Origin: Marinobacter shengliensis
GTDB lineage: Bacteria > Pseudomonadota > Gammaproteobacteria > Pseudomonadales > Oleiphilaceae
Direction: 5' to 3'
Assembly: GCF_003007715.1 (NCBI RefSeq)
Contig: NZ_PXNO01000021.1
Coordinates: forward strand, 62,001 to 126,000
DNA length: 64,000 nucleotides
Both the position numbers and the translations under genes were made by a program. The notes below the pieces were generated by a model, which had not been told where the DNA came from, searched no databases, and worked only from the letters and a program-made list of their open reading frames with translations. Of this stretch, positions 8,040 to 18,229 are shown one piece after another. Numbering within the stretch: the stretch's first letter is position 1; every line of letters starts with the position of its first letter.

Positions 8040-9443
8040 ATGAACATTACTGAAGCCTCCCTGTTCTGGGGATTCCTGGTGGTCTACGGCGTGGTTATGT
8101 ACGTGCTGTCGCCCAAGAGCAAGAACGCGAATTCGTTTTACAAGGGCGCGGATGATCACGGCAATCCGGTGGGCCAGTGGTCGCTCACCGCGAGTATCTT
8201 TATCAGCTGGATTTTTGCCAAATCGGTGACCAACGCCGCCAATCTCGGGGCGGCGTATGGTGTGGTCGGTGGTCTGGCTTATGCCAGCTACTGGTTGTCG
8301 ATTCCCGTGGCGGGTTACGTGATTTACCTGATCCGTACCCAGACTGGGGCGCGCAGTTTGCAGGATTTTCTGACCTCCCGATTTGGTCGGTTCGCAGCGC
8401 TGGCGTTTGCGGCGGCGATCCTCATCCGGTTGTATAACGAAGTCTGGAGTAACACCGCCGTGGTCGGTGGGTATTTCGGCCTGCCTGGTGAGTGGGAATA
8501 CTACGCTGCGGCGATGCTGTTTACCGTTTTTACCCTGGCGTACAGCCTTAAAGGCGGGCTTCGGTCTTCGATCTTTACCGATGTGATTCAGGCCTTTGTG
8601 TTCGTGTTCTTCGTCGGGGCGGTGTTGTTCCTGATTATTCCGGCCAACGATACCAGCGCGCTGCTGACCAACGGCGAGTTCCGCCTGAACGCCGGCTTCG
8701 ATCTGCTGCTGGTGGCTTTGCTGCAGCTATTCAGTTACCCGTTCCATGACCCGGTGCTGACCGACCGGGGCTTTGTGAACAAGGAAAAGACCATGCTCAA
8801 GAGCTTCGTGGTGGCGGGTCTTCTTGGCTTTGTGGCAGTGTTTATCTTCAGTCTGGTGGGCGTGCATGCGCGTCTCAATGGCATTGAAGCAATGGGCAAT
8901 GCACCGGCGGCGGTCGGTCAATCCCTTGGTCTGGCGGCGTTGTTCTTTATGAGTGTGGTGATGATGACCTCCGCGGGCTCGACCCTGGACTCCACGTTCA
9001 CGTCCCTGGCCAAATCCCTGGCGGTGGATTTGCCCCGTCTGGCTCGCCGCGCCAAGGACAAACTGCCGAGTATGCGAGTGGGCGCGGTGGTGATGGTTAT
9101 TTTTGCTTTCCTGGGCAACCTGCCCATGTTCGCAGGTACCGATATCCTCAAGGCCACGACCATCTCGGGTACCATGGTGATGGGGCTTGCGCCGGTTTTC
9201 CTGTTCTATGGTTTTACCCAGTGGTCGCCCTGGAGCTTTCACCTCAGTTTCTGGACCGGGCTCGGGTTGGGTGTTCTGCTGGCGGCGGGCCTCATTCCCT
9301 CCAGCTGGGCGATTGGTGATGGTGCCTACGCCATGTTGCTGGGTGTGAATGCCTACGGCTTTCTGATCTGTACGGCGTGTTTCTTCCTGCCTTTGCTGCT
9401 GCGGCGCCTGGCCGGAAAGTCTGTGGTTGCTGAGGGCGCGTGA
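8040..9443 (+). CDS. Sodium:solute symporter (SSS family)
   Basis: 467-residue polytopic membrane protein with about 12-13 hydrophobic segments and the SSS-family layout, including QWSLTASIFISWIFAKSV near residue 50, TGARSLQDFLTSRFG and the region SYPFHDPVLTDRGF. SSS proteins couple sodium entry to uptake of sugars, amino acids, carboxylates, urea or other solutes; the sequence alone does not fix the substrate. The ribosome site is weak (GGA about 10 bases upstream). It follows the radical SAM gene and sits 21 bases before the metallophosphoesterase gene, so the transported compound may be the substrate or product of those enzymes (inference). Confidence 0.85.
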   Translation: MNITEASLFWGFLVVYGVVMYVLSPKSKNANSFYKGADDHGNPVGQWSLTASIFISWIFAKSVTNAANLGAAYGVVGGLAYASYWLSIPVAGYVIYLIRTQTGARSLQDFLTSRFGRFAALAFAAAILIRLYNEVWSNTAVVGGYFGLPGEWEYYAAAMLFTVFTLAYSLKGGLRSSIFTDVIQAFVFVFFVGAVLFLIIPANDTSALLTNGEFRLNAGFDLLLVALLQLFSYPFHDPVLTDRGFVNKEKTMLKSFVVAGLLGFVAVFIFSLVGVHARLNGIEAMGNAPAAVGQSLGLAALFFMSVVMMTSAGSTLDSTFTSLAKSLAVDLPRLARRAKDKLPSMRVGAVVMVIFAFLGNLPMFAGTDILKATTISGTMVMGLAPVFLFYGFTQWSPWSFHLSFWTGLGLGVLLAAGLIPSSWAIGDGAYAMLLGVNAYGFLICTACFFLPLLLRRLAGKSVVAEGA

Positions 9444-9464
9444 TAAAACGGGAGGGATCAGGCA

Positions 9465-10421
9465 ATGGCTGACACAGAAGGGCGCAGCTGCCCGCTGGCT
9501 TACCGCTACCGGCCGGAAGCGCTTTGCGGGGAGCCCTCCCATGCCTCCGAGAGTGTGCTGTATATCGTCGGCGGGCTGTACGGCAACCCCTTTGCCCTGG
9601 ACGAAATCGAAGCCATGGCGCAGGCGGAGGAGCGCCATGGTCACCGGGTCAAACTGGTGTTCAATGGCGATTTTAACTGGTTCAACGCCGACGACACCTT
9701 GTTCCGGGAGATCAACAGCCGGGTTCTGGACCATACCGCGGTTCTCGGCAATGTGGATTATGAGCTATCGCTTCCCAATGCCGGAGCGGGCTGTGGTTGT
9801 GCCTACCCGGAGTACGTGGATCAAGGTGTGGTGGCGCGTTCGAACCAGATGATGGAACGCCTGCAGGCGCTGGCGGACCAACACCCCGATATCCAAAAGA
9901 AACTCTCGCTATTACCAAGATACCGCTGCCTGATCTTTGGAGGCCTAAAGATTTTGGTGTTGCATGGTGACCCTGAGTCGCTGGCGGGCTGGGGGTTGTC
10001 GCATGAAGCATTCGCCGCCGGTAACGACCGGCAGTTGGTCAGTTGGTTTCGCACCACCGGTGCCGATGTGATCGCGTGCACTCACACCTGCCTGCCGGTT
10101 CTCTGGTCTGGAGAAGTGGATGGGCGCCCTTGCCTGGTGACCAATAACGGCGCGGCGGGGATGGGTAACCTGCGCTCTGACCCACGCGGTTTGATTACCC
10201 GTATTGGCTTTACGAGCCCCTTCTCTGAGCCTGTGGCGGGCTTGGCGCGGCCCGGTTTGCACGTTTCCCTGATGCCTGTGGCTTACGATGTGAGTGCCTG
10301 GCTGTCACAGTTTGACCGGCTGTGGCCGGAAGGCTCGCCTGCGGCAGTGTCTTATCGGAGCCGCCTGGTGGGTGGAACCAGTCTGGATCCTGGCAATGTG
10401 GTTTTTCCTTCCATTCCGTAA
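9465..10421 (+). CDS. Calcineurin-like metallophosphoesterase
   Basis: 318 residues with the metallophosphoesterase motif series in altered form: IVGGLYGN (usual GDxHG is degenerate), FNGDFNWF, LGNVDYE (GNxD/E, conserved), LHGDPE (HGD) and ACTHTCLP (GHTH counterpart). The loss of the first Asp-x-His is notable because these residues bind one metal, so the site may be atypical or mononuclear. A Cys-rich loop (GAGCGCAYPEY) is unusual. It is the last gene of the flavoprotein-radical SAM-symporter run. The substrate is unknown; a small phosphorylated metabolite or nucleotide is possible. Confidence 0.75.
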   Translation: MADTEGRSCPLAYRYRPEALCGEPSHASESVLYIVGGLYGNPFALDEIEAMAQAEERHGHRVKLVFNGDFNWFNADDTLFREINSRVLDHTAVLGNVDYELSLPNAGAGCGCAYPEYVDQGVVARSNQMMERLQALADQHPDIQKKLSLLPRYRCLIFGGLKILVLHGDPESLAGWGLSHEAFAAGNDRQLVSWFRTTGADVIACTHTCLPVLWSGEVDGRPCLVTNNGAAGMGNLRSDPRGLITRIGFTSPFSEPVAGLARPGLHVSLMPVAYDVSAWLSQFDRLWPEGSPAAVSYRSRLVGGTSLDPGNVVFPSIP

Positions 10422-10508
10422 CCAGTCTGTCACTGGCGAATGCTTCAATTCGGTCTATTCTGAAAGAATCGAACCCCGGTAGTTCTTGGTGGCTGTTGGG
10501 GGGGCGAC

Positions 10509-10536
10509 TTGAAATATATTTTGTGGTCTATATAAT
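10509..10536 (+). promoter_or_regulatory. Sigma-70/38-type promoter of ectA
   Basis: TTGAAA (10509-10514), 16-base spacer, TATAAT (10531-10536), 34 bases upstream of the ectA start. The -10 is a consensus match. The A+T-rich surroundings fit osmotically induced ectoine promoters in other bacteria, but control by salt is inferred. Confidence 0.6.
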
Positions 10537-10570
10537 TCAACTCTAACTTTTGAAGCGAATTGATCACGTT

Positions 10571-11086
10571 ATGACATCAGAAGGATCGAATACCACCGCC
10601 ATCGCCTTGCGCAAACCCACCAAGGATGATGGCTACAGGCTCCACCAGCTGGTAGCGGAATGCCCGCCGCTGGACCCCAACTCGATTTACTGCAACCTGT
10701 TGCAGTGCAGCCACTTTGCCGAAACCGGCGTGGCCGCGGAGAAGGAAGGCGATCTGGTCGGCTTTATCTCCGGATACATCCCTCCCCAACAGCCCGAGAC
10801 CGTGTTTGTCTGGCAGGTGGCGGTTCACGAGAAAGGTCGTGGACAGGGCCTCGCCAAGCGGATGCTGAAGGAAATTGTGGGTCGCGAAGCGTGCAAAAAT
10901 GTCACGCATCTGGAAACCACGATTACCGAAGACAACGAGGCGTCCTGGGCGCTGTTCCGCTCTTTTGCACGTGATCTGGGAGCCGAGCTCACCTATCACG
11001 AGCACTTCGAGAAAGAGACCCACTTTGGCGGCAAGCACGACCCCGAGTTCCTGCTGCGCATCGGGCCCTTCACGAAGCCTGTCTGA
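10571..11086 (+). CDS. ectA: L-2,4-diaminobutyrate N-gamma-acetyltransferase
   Basis: 171-residue GNAT-fold enzyme that acetylates 2,4-diaminobutyrate with acetyl-CoA, the second step of ectoine synthesis. Family hallmarks are LRKPTKDDGYRLHQLV, LDPNSIYCNLLQC, the acetyl-CoA loop EKGRGQGLAKRML and TTITEDNEASWALF near the C-terminus. Length is usual for EctA. ATG 10571 is used in preference to an upstream TTG at 10550. It is followed by ectB after 178 bases containing a stable hairpin. Confidence 0.95.
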   Translation: MTSEGSNTTAIALRKPTKDDGYRLHQLVAECPPLDPNSIYCNLLQCSHFAETGVAAEKEGDLVGFISGYIPPQQPETVFVWQVAVHEKGRGQGLAKRMLKEIVGREACKNVTHLETTITEDNEASWALFRSFARDLGAELTYHEHFEKETHFGGKHDPEFLLRIGPFTKPV

Positions 11087-11126
11087 GTGCCCTGATTCAC
11101 TGATGTGAATCGCCGATAGCGACTAG

Positions 11127-12533
<1,407 letters not shown>

Positions 12534-12583
12534 GGCGCCCGTCATCCAGACCATTCATTCCGCAGGATAGCGAAGGCAAAAAT

Positions 12584-14035
12584 ATGACTACGGCACAGCA
12601 TACCGTCGAGAAGATCGGCGGTACCTCAATGAGTAATTATGAGGCCGTTCGCGACAATATCATTATTGGTAAACGCAAGAAGAGCGACCTCTACCAGCGG
12701 ATTTTCGTGGTGTCAGCCTACGGTGGTGTCACCAACGAACTGCTGGAGCACAAGAAAACCGGCGAGCCGGGCGTATACGCCCTGTTCGCAGACGCTGAAT
12801 CTGACTGGGCCTGGGGCGACGACCTCACCAAACTGATCCAGTTCCTGACCGACATCAACGGCGAACTGTTTGAAGACCCCATGCTCAAACAGCAGGCTGA
12901 CCAGTTCATTACCGACCGAATTGAAGGGGTGCGGGGTTGTCTGATCGACCTCCAGCGTCTGTGTTCCTATGGCCAGTTCCAGCTGGAAGAGCATCTGCTG
13001 ACCGTTCGGGAAATGCTCGCCGGAATCGGTGAAGCCCACAGTGCGTTCAACACCGCCCTGAAATTGCAGCAGGAAGGCATCAATGCGCGCTTTGTCGACC
13101 TGACCGGCTGGCGCGACAGCGAACTGCTGCCTCTCGACCAGAAGCTTAAGCAGGCGTTCGACAGCGTTGACCTGACTCGCGAACTGCCGATTGTCACCGG
13201 CTACGCTCAGTGCAAGGAAGGCCTGATGCGAACCTTTGACCGGGGATACAGTGAAATGACCTTCAGCCGGGTGGCGGTAATCACCAATGCCCGTGAAGCG
13301 ATCATTCACAAGGAATACCACCTGAGTTCTGCTGACCCCAATATTGTGGGTGAAGAGAAGGTGGTGCCCCTGGGCCGAACCAACTACGACGTCGCCGACC
13401 AGCTCGCCAACCTCGGTATGGAAGCCATTCACCCCCGTGCCGGTAAGGGCCTGCGCCAAAACGAGATTCCGTTGCGGGTGATGAACACCTTTGAACCGGA
13501 GCACACCGGCACGCTGATCACTGGCGATTACGTCAGCGAGAAGCCGCAGGTGGAAATCGTGGCCGGTGCCAAGGGCGTGTTCGCCATTGAGGTGTTTGAC
13601 CAGGACATGCAGGGTGAGCCGGGCTCAGACCGCCGAATCCTGGAAGTGCTCAGCCGCTTCAAGGTGCGCTTCATGTCCAAGGACACCAACGCCAACACCA
13701 TTACCCATTATGTGGACACCACGCTCAAGCACGTGAAGCGTGTGGTCAAGGCGCTGGAGGAAGAATTCCCCAATGCCGAGATCAGTACCCGAAAAGTGGC
13801 CCTGGTGTCTGCCATCGGCAGTGATATGAAGGTGCCGGGTATCCTGGCACGCTCTGTGAAATCGCTGGCGGACCAGGACATCAGCGTTCTGGCGATTCAC
13901 CAGTGCATGCGTCAGGTGGATATCCAGTTTGTGATTGAAGAAGACCACTACAACCAGGCGATTGTGGCCCTGCACGGTGCTCTGATTGAACCCCACAATC
14001 ACGAGTACGCCATTGTGGCGGCTTCAACCACCTGA
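12584..14035 (+). CDS. ask_ect: Ectoine-specific aspartate kinase
   Basis: 483-residue aspartokinase that phosphorylates aspartate, feeding aspartate semialdehyde into the ectoine pathway. It starts with the kinase motif VEKIGGTSMSNYEAV, has TGYAQCKEGLMRTFDRGYSE in the catalytic domain and two ACT-like modules in the last 150 residues (VEIVAGAKGVFAIEVFDQDM, then ALVSAIGSDMKVPGILAR). The sequence type is the Ask_Ect group found in ectoine operons, which is thought to be less sensitive to feedback by lysine and threonine. Last gene of the operon, followed by a strong palindrome. Confidence 0.95.
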   Translation: MTTAQHTVEKIGGTSMSNYEAVRDNIIIGKRKKSDLYQRIFVVSAYGGVTNELLEHKKTGEPGVYALFADAESDWAWGDDLTKLIQFLTDINGELFEDPMLKQQADQFITDRIEGVRGCLIDLQRLCSYGQFQLEEHLLTVREMLAGIGEAHSAFNTALKLQQEGINARFVDLTGWRDSELLPLDQKLKQAFDSVDLTRELPIVTGYAQCKEGLMRTFDRGYSEMTFSRVAVITNAREAIIHKEYHLSSADPNIVGEEKVVPLGRTNYDVADQLANLGMEAIHPRAGKGLRQNEIPLRVMNTFEPEHTGTLITGDYVSEKPQVEIVAGAKGVFAIEVFDQDMQGEPGSDRRILEVLSRFKVRFMSKDTNANTITHYVDTTLKHVKRVVKALEEEFPNAEISTRKVALVSAIGSDMKVPGILARSVKSLADQDISVLAIHQCMRQVDIQFVIEEDHYNQAIVALHGALIEPHNHEYAIVAASTT

Positions 14036-14038
14036 AGA

Positions 14039-14079
14039 ATTACCCACCGGCAAAACCGGTCGCTTTGCCGGTGGGTAAT
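14039..14079. terminator. Palindrome ending the ectoine operon
   Basis: A 16-bp perfect stem (14039-14054 with 14064-14079) with a 9-base loop, 3 bases after the ask stop codon. It lacks a clear T-run, so termination may need Rho or the hairpin may protect the 3' end. A second small hairpin (CCCGGT gttttc ACCGGG) lies near 14127-14144. The rest of the gap to 14277 shows nothing clear. Confidence 0.6.
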
Positions 14080-14276
14080 GGAGGACGTCTTGCCTCCTGA
14101 TCGGGCGCCCGGTCGGCCGTTTTGCCCGGTGTTTTCACCGGGTAAGTAACATGGCCGGGCGTGACCGATCTCCTCACCTCCCCGCTCGTTTGTCTCGGTT
14201 TTCCACGCCTTCCAGGGCAATCTGCCCGCCCGACCTCACCGTATATTCAGCAAAGTTTCAACGGGTACCTTAGCCA

Positions 14277-15269
14277 ATGCAGATACATGATCGGCAGGGA
14301 CCGTCTCCGACTCTTCCCCACGATGGTGAAAGGGATTCCCTGGTAGGGTTGTACTTCAGGGATGCGTCCCGACATGAACTTCTCAGCGATGATGCGGAGC
14401 GCCGCCTGGCGCGGCAGCTGATTCGCAGCTTAAGAGTGATCAGCCAGGAACTCTGTTTGCCCGATGACACCCCACAAACCCTTCGGGAAGTGGTTGGTAG
14501 CCTGGGTGATGCCTGTGCCTTCTCCAGCCGCTGTCGCCGGGCCTATCACCTAGCCATGGCCTGCCGGCGCCGGCTGATTCAGTGCAACCTGAGGTTGGCG
14601 GTGCACATCGCCCGCCGTTACAACCAGCACGGTATCCCCATGTCAGACCTGATTCAGGACGCCAATGTGGGTTTGATCAAGGCGGTTGAACGATACGACC
14701 CGGCCAAGGGTTTTCGTTTTTCAACCTATGCCTACTGGTGGATCAGCGAGGAGGTGCGCCGTTGCCTGCAGCGTGGCGTGCGGGTAGTGCACACACCGGA
14801 GAACGTCGTCGAGGAAATACGTCAGCTCCAAAAAACCTCCATGCGATTACACCAGGCCCTGGGGCGCACGCCATCGCAGACCGAGCTGGCCAAAGCCATG
14901 GAGGCCTCGCCCTCGCGCATCGGCGAACTGAGAGCGCTGGCCGCCCGGGAAGTGTCCACCGATGTGCCTTTGCTTGAAGACGGTACCATTACCCTGGGCG
15001 ACAGCCTGGCCAGTGGCGAAACCATGTCTCCAGACCATCCTCTGCGGCAGCGGGACCGGCAGATTACCTTGCAGGCCATGATGGGTGAGTTGACTGAGCG
15101 GGAGAGGGATATTCTGTCCCGACGTTATGGACTGGGCGTATCCGAACCGGAGACGCTGCAAACCCTGTCGGATCAGTTGGGAATCAGCCGTGAGCGGGTA
15201 CGCCAGATAGAGAAGACCGCGTTAAAGAAGCTGCAACAGTGGTTTTCGGAGCCGAACAACGGTGCCTGA
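14277..15269 (+). CDS. RpoS/RpoD-like sigma-70 factor
   Basis: 330 residues with sigma-70 regions 1.2, 2, 3 and 4: CNLRLAVHIARRYNQHGI, DLIQDANVGLIKAVERYD, FRFSTYAYWWISEEVRR (region 2.3-2.4), TPSQTELAKAM (region 3) and ISRERVRQIEKTALKKL (region 4.2). It lacks the acidic region 1.1 and is as divergent from RpoS as from RpoD. A roughly 40-residue insertion lies between region 1.2 and 2.1 (about residues 50-95). It is probably an alternative group 2/3 sigma. Position directly after the ectoine operon hints at a stress role (inference). The ribosome site is poor, so the start is uncertain. Confidence 0.85.
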   Translation: MQIHDRQGPSPTLPHDGERDSLVGLYFRDASRHELLSDDAERRLARQLIRSLRVISQELCLPDDTPQTLREVVGSLGDACAFSSRCRRAYHLAMACRRRLIQCNLRLAVHIARRYNQHGIPMSDLIQDANVGLIKAVERYDPAKGFRFSTYAYWWISEEVRRCLQRGVRVVHTPENVVEEIRQLQKTSMRLHQALGRTPSQTELAKAMEASPSRIGELRALAAREVSTDVPLLEDGTITLGDSLASGETMSPDHPLRQRDRQITLQAMMGELTERERDILSRRYGLGVSEPETLQTLSDQLGISRERVRQIEKTALKKLQQWFSEPNNGA

Positions 15270-15282
15270 CCTCAGGCACCGT
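15259..15282. terminator. Bidirectional terminator overlapping two stop codons
   Basis: An 11-bp perfect stem with a two-base loop (ACGGTGCCTGA/TCAGGCACCGT). It spans the stop codon of the sigma gene (ends 15269) and of the convergent DUF3429 gene (ends 15272), so one palindrome serves both 3' ends. Confidence 0.7.
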
Positions 15283-15727
15283 GACTAAGATAGAACCACA
15301 CGCCGACGGTCACCTGGCATACCAGCACCACGGTGGTCAGCACCAGGCGCAGTCGCAGATACCATGCAGGCCAGTAGGGCCGCATCCAGCGAGCGTCTAC
15401 GATGTACAGCAGCAGGTAGGCGGTGGTGTACAGGGCAATCTTGTGGGGCGTTTGTAATAGTAGCCCTACGCCGGCGGCGACGAAAAACAACTGGCTGAGC
15501 AACATCGACACCAGTGGTGACTGGGGGTAGGAGCGGTTCTCCAGTTGCAGTGCGATGGTCCAGTAAATGCCGGCCATGAACGCGAGAATGCCCGCACTGT
15601 ACGCGTAGAACCAGCTCAGGATGATGATGCTTTTCCCCGGCATTGCAAACAGGCCGGCGGTTCCTGCAAGAAACGGTATCAGGCCGGCTATGCCGACCAG
15701 GATGGCGAGACGGGCAACTGCAATCAC
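15272..15727 (-). CDS. DUF3429 membrane protein
   Basis: 151 residues with five hydrophobic segments (about 5-27, 32-52, 73-91, 98-112 and 125-145), matching DUF3429 (motifs SWFYAYSAGILAFMAGIYW and VDARWMRPYWPAWYLRLR). Inner-membrane location is expected; function unknown. Its start overlaps the end of the upstream 101-residue gene by 4 bases, so the two are co-translated. Confidence 0.8.
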   Translation of the reverse strand: MIAVARLAILVGIAGLIPFLAGTAGLFAMPGKSIIILSWFYAYSAGILAFMAGIYWTIALQLENRSYPQSPLVSMLLSQLFFVAAGVGLLLQTPHKIALYTTAYLLLYIVDARWMRPYWPAWYLRLRLVLTTVVLVCQVTVGVWFYLSHGA

Positions 15728-16029
15728 GACCGCTGCCTCTGAACCTGTATCCGCATGGGTTCGAGTTCTGTTGGCTCCATGCCCACCATTTCATGGTAGG
15801 CGGACGGGTGAACAATCTGGGTTTCACGCACGTCCAGATCGCTCAGGGTGTCCTGCAGCTGCCAGGCGCTACGAAACAGGCGTGTTTGTCCATTGTCGTC
15901 AGACAACAGCATCAGGCCTTCCGGCCCATGGAGTCTGGCCATGTAATGCTGGCCTTCCAGTGAGATGATCTCCAGCAGTTCAATGACCGGCTGCTCGAGA
16001 TTTCTGAGTTGGTTGAGGGTGATGCGCAC
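15724..16029 (-). CDS. DUF6482-like small protein
   Basis: 101-residue soluble protein. The segment VIELLEIISLEGQHYMARLHG followed by GLMLLSDDNGQTRLFRSAW and ETQIVHPSAYHEMVG has the pattern of the DUF6482 family, which has no known function. It overlaps the DUF3429 gene by 4 bases. Recognition is from memory of the family pattern, so the family number is tentative. Confidence 0.6.
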   Translation of the reverse strand: MRITLNQLRNLEQPVIELLEIISLEGQHYMARLHGPEGLMLLSDDNGQTRLFRSAWQLQDTLSDLDVRETQIVHPSAYHEMVGMEPTELEPMRIQVQRQRS

Positions 16030-16086
16030 GGATTGGCTCCCGAAATGGTGCTACCAAGGAACTTACGTGCAACCACCCGGGTGAGA

Positions 16087-16671
16087 TCATTGTGACAGCG
16101 TAAAGCACTCGTGATGGGCGGGGCAATGAACGAGGTGATCGTTGACCATGCCGGTGGCCTGCATGAAGGCGTAGACGATGGTTGGGCCCACAAAAGTGAA
16201 GCCAGCCTTCTTCAGCGCCTTTGACATGGTTTCGGATTCTTTTGTGATGGCTGGGACCTCCTCAAAGCGCTGCCAGTGGTTCTGGATTGGCTTGCCGTCC
16301 ACGAATTGCCAAAGAAATGTGGAAAACTCGATGCCACGCTCCTGAAGTTTGAGAAAACTGCGGGCGTTGGTGACCACAGAACGCACTTTCAGCCGGTTGC
16401 GGATAATTTCCGGGTTTTGCATCAGACGGGCTTCATCCTGCTCGGTAAACCTGGCAATGGCCTCGGGATCGAAACCGGCGTAGGCGTCGCGATAGCCCTG
16501 CTGTTTACGCAGAATGGTAATCCAGCTCAGGCCGGCCTGCTGGCCGTCCAGGCACAGCTTTTCAAACAGAGCCTGGTCATCGTATTCCGGGCGGCCCCAG
16601 ACGGTGTCGTGGTAATGCACGTAGAGTGGGTCGGTGCCACACCAGGGGCAGCGTTCGCTATCTTGGGTCAT
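16087..16671 (-). CDS. tag: DNA-3-methyladenine glycosylase I
   Basis: 194-residue base-excision repair enzyme removing 3-methyladenine from alkylated DNA. It carries the zinc-binding N-terminal CPWCGTDPLYVHYHDTVWG and C-terminal HCPAHHECF, plus the core DGQQAGLSWITILRKQ with the conserved Trp and the SFLWQF region. Length is typical. It lies 15 bases downstream of the phosphopantetheinyl transferase gene. Confidence 0.95.
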   Translation of the reverse strand: MTQDSERCPWCGTDPLYVHYHDTVWGRPEYDDQALFEKLCLDGQQAGLSWITILRKQQGYRDAYAGFDPEAIARFTEQDEARLMQNPEIIRNRLKVRSVVTNARSFLKLQERGIEFSTFLWQFVDGKPIQNHWQRFEEVPAITKESETMSKALKKAGFTFVGPTIVYAFMQATGMVNDHLVHCPAHHECFTLSQ

Positions 16672-16686
16672 AACAGTGAGTCCCGG

Positions 16687-17448
16687 TTATCGCTTTGACC
16701 GGATGACCCTGTGGAACATGGGTTCCCAACTTGCTTCCTGGGTACCCGCCAGTGCCAGGTTGTAGTCATCCGGGGGTGGTTCCAGCAAGGTGATACCCGG
16801 CCAACTGCCCGGGCCGCCCTGATCCCTGCCTCGATAGACCAACGTTACCAGAAAACCCTCCACGTAGAAGCAACTGGCCAGCCAGGTCTGGTCTGGCTGA
16901 TCGCCATAGAGCTCAAATTGGTTGCGAACTTCAAGGGTTTGCAGGTTGCCGGCAATGCCACGATCGGTTGCCTTGAGCCAGGCCTCTTTCAGGGTCCATA
17001 CTTTAAGGAAATTGAAGGGGTCATCGGCGCGAAACAGCCACTCCTGTTCGATGGGGGAGAACCAGCGTCTGGCAACGGCGACCCAATCCGGCCTGCGTTG
17101 GCTTGGCTCGATGTCGATACCCAGCTGATAGGTGTCTGTGCCTACGGCGCAAAGACCCCGGCTATGGCTCAATGAGAGATAATGGCCTTCCGGATAAACG
17201 GCACGGTTTGGTCGCCCATCCACGGGAAGACAGCACTCTGGTGCACGGTCGCTGGTTTGCGCAAGGCTTTGCCGGAGTAGCCAGCGGCTGGTCAGGAACT
17301 CCTGGCGGCGAGTACCCGCCAGCCGAGCCAGTGTTTCAGCCTCGAAACCGGTCATCCAGGCCGGAGCTTCGGGAACATCCCGGTTGATCTGGTGGCACAG
17401 CCAGATACTGGGACGATCAGGGTTGGAGTCGTTGGATGGTCCAGCCAT
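16687..17448 (-). CDS. 4'-phosphopantetheinyl transferase superfamily protein
   Basis: 253 residues with Sfp-type motifs: LGIDIEPSQRR (GxDxE magnesium site, about 112-122), RWFSPIEQEWL and FNFLKVWTLKEAWLKATDRG (WxxKEAxxK, about 164-183). It transfers phosphopantetheine from CoA to a carrier-protein serine; the carrier is not in the window. The start at 17448 overlaps pdxH by 32 bases, which is long for coupling, so a later start is possible, but no better in-frame ATG precedes the domain. Confidence 0.9.
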   Translation of the reverse strand: MAGPSNDSNPDRPSIWLCHQINRDVPEAPAWMTGFEAETLARLAGTRRQEFLTSRWLLRQSLAQTSDRAPECCLPVDGRPNRAVYPEGHYLSLSHSRGLCAVGTDTYQLGIDIEPSQRRPDWVAVARRWFSPIEQEWLFRADDPFNFLKVWTLKEAWLKATDRGIAGNLQTLEVRNQFELYGDQPDQTWLASCFYVEGFLVTLVYRGRDQGGPGSWPGITLLEPPPDDYNLALAGTQEASWEPMFHRVIRSKR

Positions 17449-18052
17449 CGGCCTCTCTCACGTATTCAAAACGGTCGTGAAGTCGGCTTGGCCGTCCCTG
17501 CCAGAACTCGATGCGTTCCGGTACCACCCGATAACCGCCCCAGAAGCTGGGTAAGGGTATTTCACCGGAGCTGAACTTGCGTTTCATCTCCGCCACCTTT
17601 TGTTCCAGTAGCCCCCTTGAGGTAATCGCCTTGCTCTGTTCAGAAACCCAGGCACCGAGCTGGCTGCCACGGGGTCTGGAGGCGAAGTACCTGAGGGATT
17701 CCGCCTTACTGACTTTCTCTACCTTTCCCTGAATACGTACCTGGCGGTTCAGACCGATCCAGGGGAACAGCAGCGCAGCCCTTGGGTTTTCGTCCAGTTC
17801 TCTGGCCTTGCGGCTGCCGTAGTTGGTGTAGAAAACAAAGCCTTGGCTATCAAAGTATTTCAGTAGCACGGTGCGCAAGTCCGGCATCTGGTCAGAGCCG
17901 GTGGTGGCAAGTGACATGGCGTTGGGTTCCAGAATCCCGGCACTACGGGCATCGTTAAACCAGGCCTGGAACTGGGCTACTGGGTCGTCATTCAGGTGTT
18001 CCCTGTCCAGCCCCTCACTTTCAAAATCCCGACGCATATCGCCGATGTCCAT
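17417..18052 (-). CDS. pdxH: Pyridoxine/pyridoxamine 5'-phosphate oxidase
   Basis: 211-residue FMN enzyme making pyridoxal 5'-phosphate. Recognised by MRRDFESEGLDREHL, RTVLLKYFDSQGFVFYTNYG, SRKARELDENPRAALLFPW and the C-terminal WQGRPSRLHDRFEY. A strong GAGGAGAGG ribosome site directly precedes ATG 18052. It reads into the phosphopantetheinyl transferase and tag genes. Confidence 0.97.
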   Translation of the reverse strand: MDIGDMRRDFESEGLDREHLNDDPVAQFQAWFNDARSAGILEPNAMSLATTGSDQMPDLRTVLLKYFDSQGFVFYTNYGSRKARELDENPRAALLFPWIGLNRQVRIQGKVEKVSKAESLRYFASRPRGSQLGAWVSEQSKAITSRGLLEQKVAEMKRKFSSGEIPLPSFWGGYRVVPERIEFWQGRPSRLHDRFEYVREADGWTIQRLQP

Positions 18053-18229
18053 TCACCTCTCCTCGTCTTGCTGCGTAACCCGCTAAGTGTCTACAGGTAC
18101 GGCACTCAAGCATAACGGGTTCACGTTGGCGTGTCAGCGGCTGACAAAGGACTACCGGGCGGACTATCCTAGTGTCAGGCAGGGGGTGCAGGCAGCCCCG
18201 TGTGTTCGCCCTCGATCAAGGAGAGTTTC

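Noticed and set aside
8727..9734. 335-codon open frame on the minus strand
   Set aside because: Antisense to the symporter and the phosphoesterase, with low-complexity His/Gln/Arg content.
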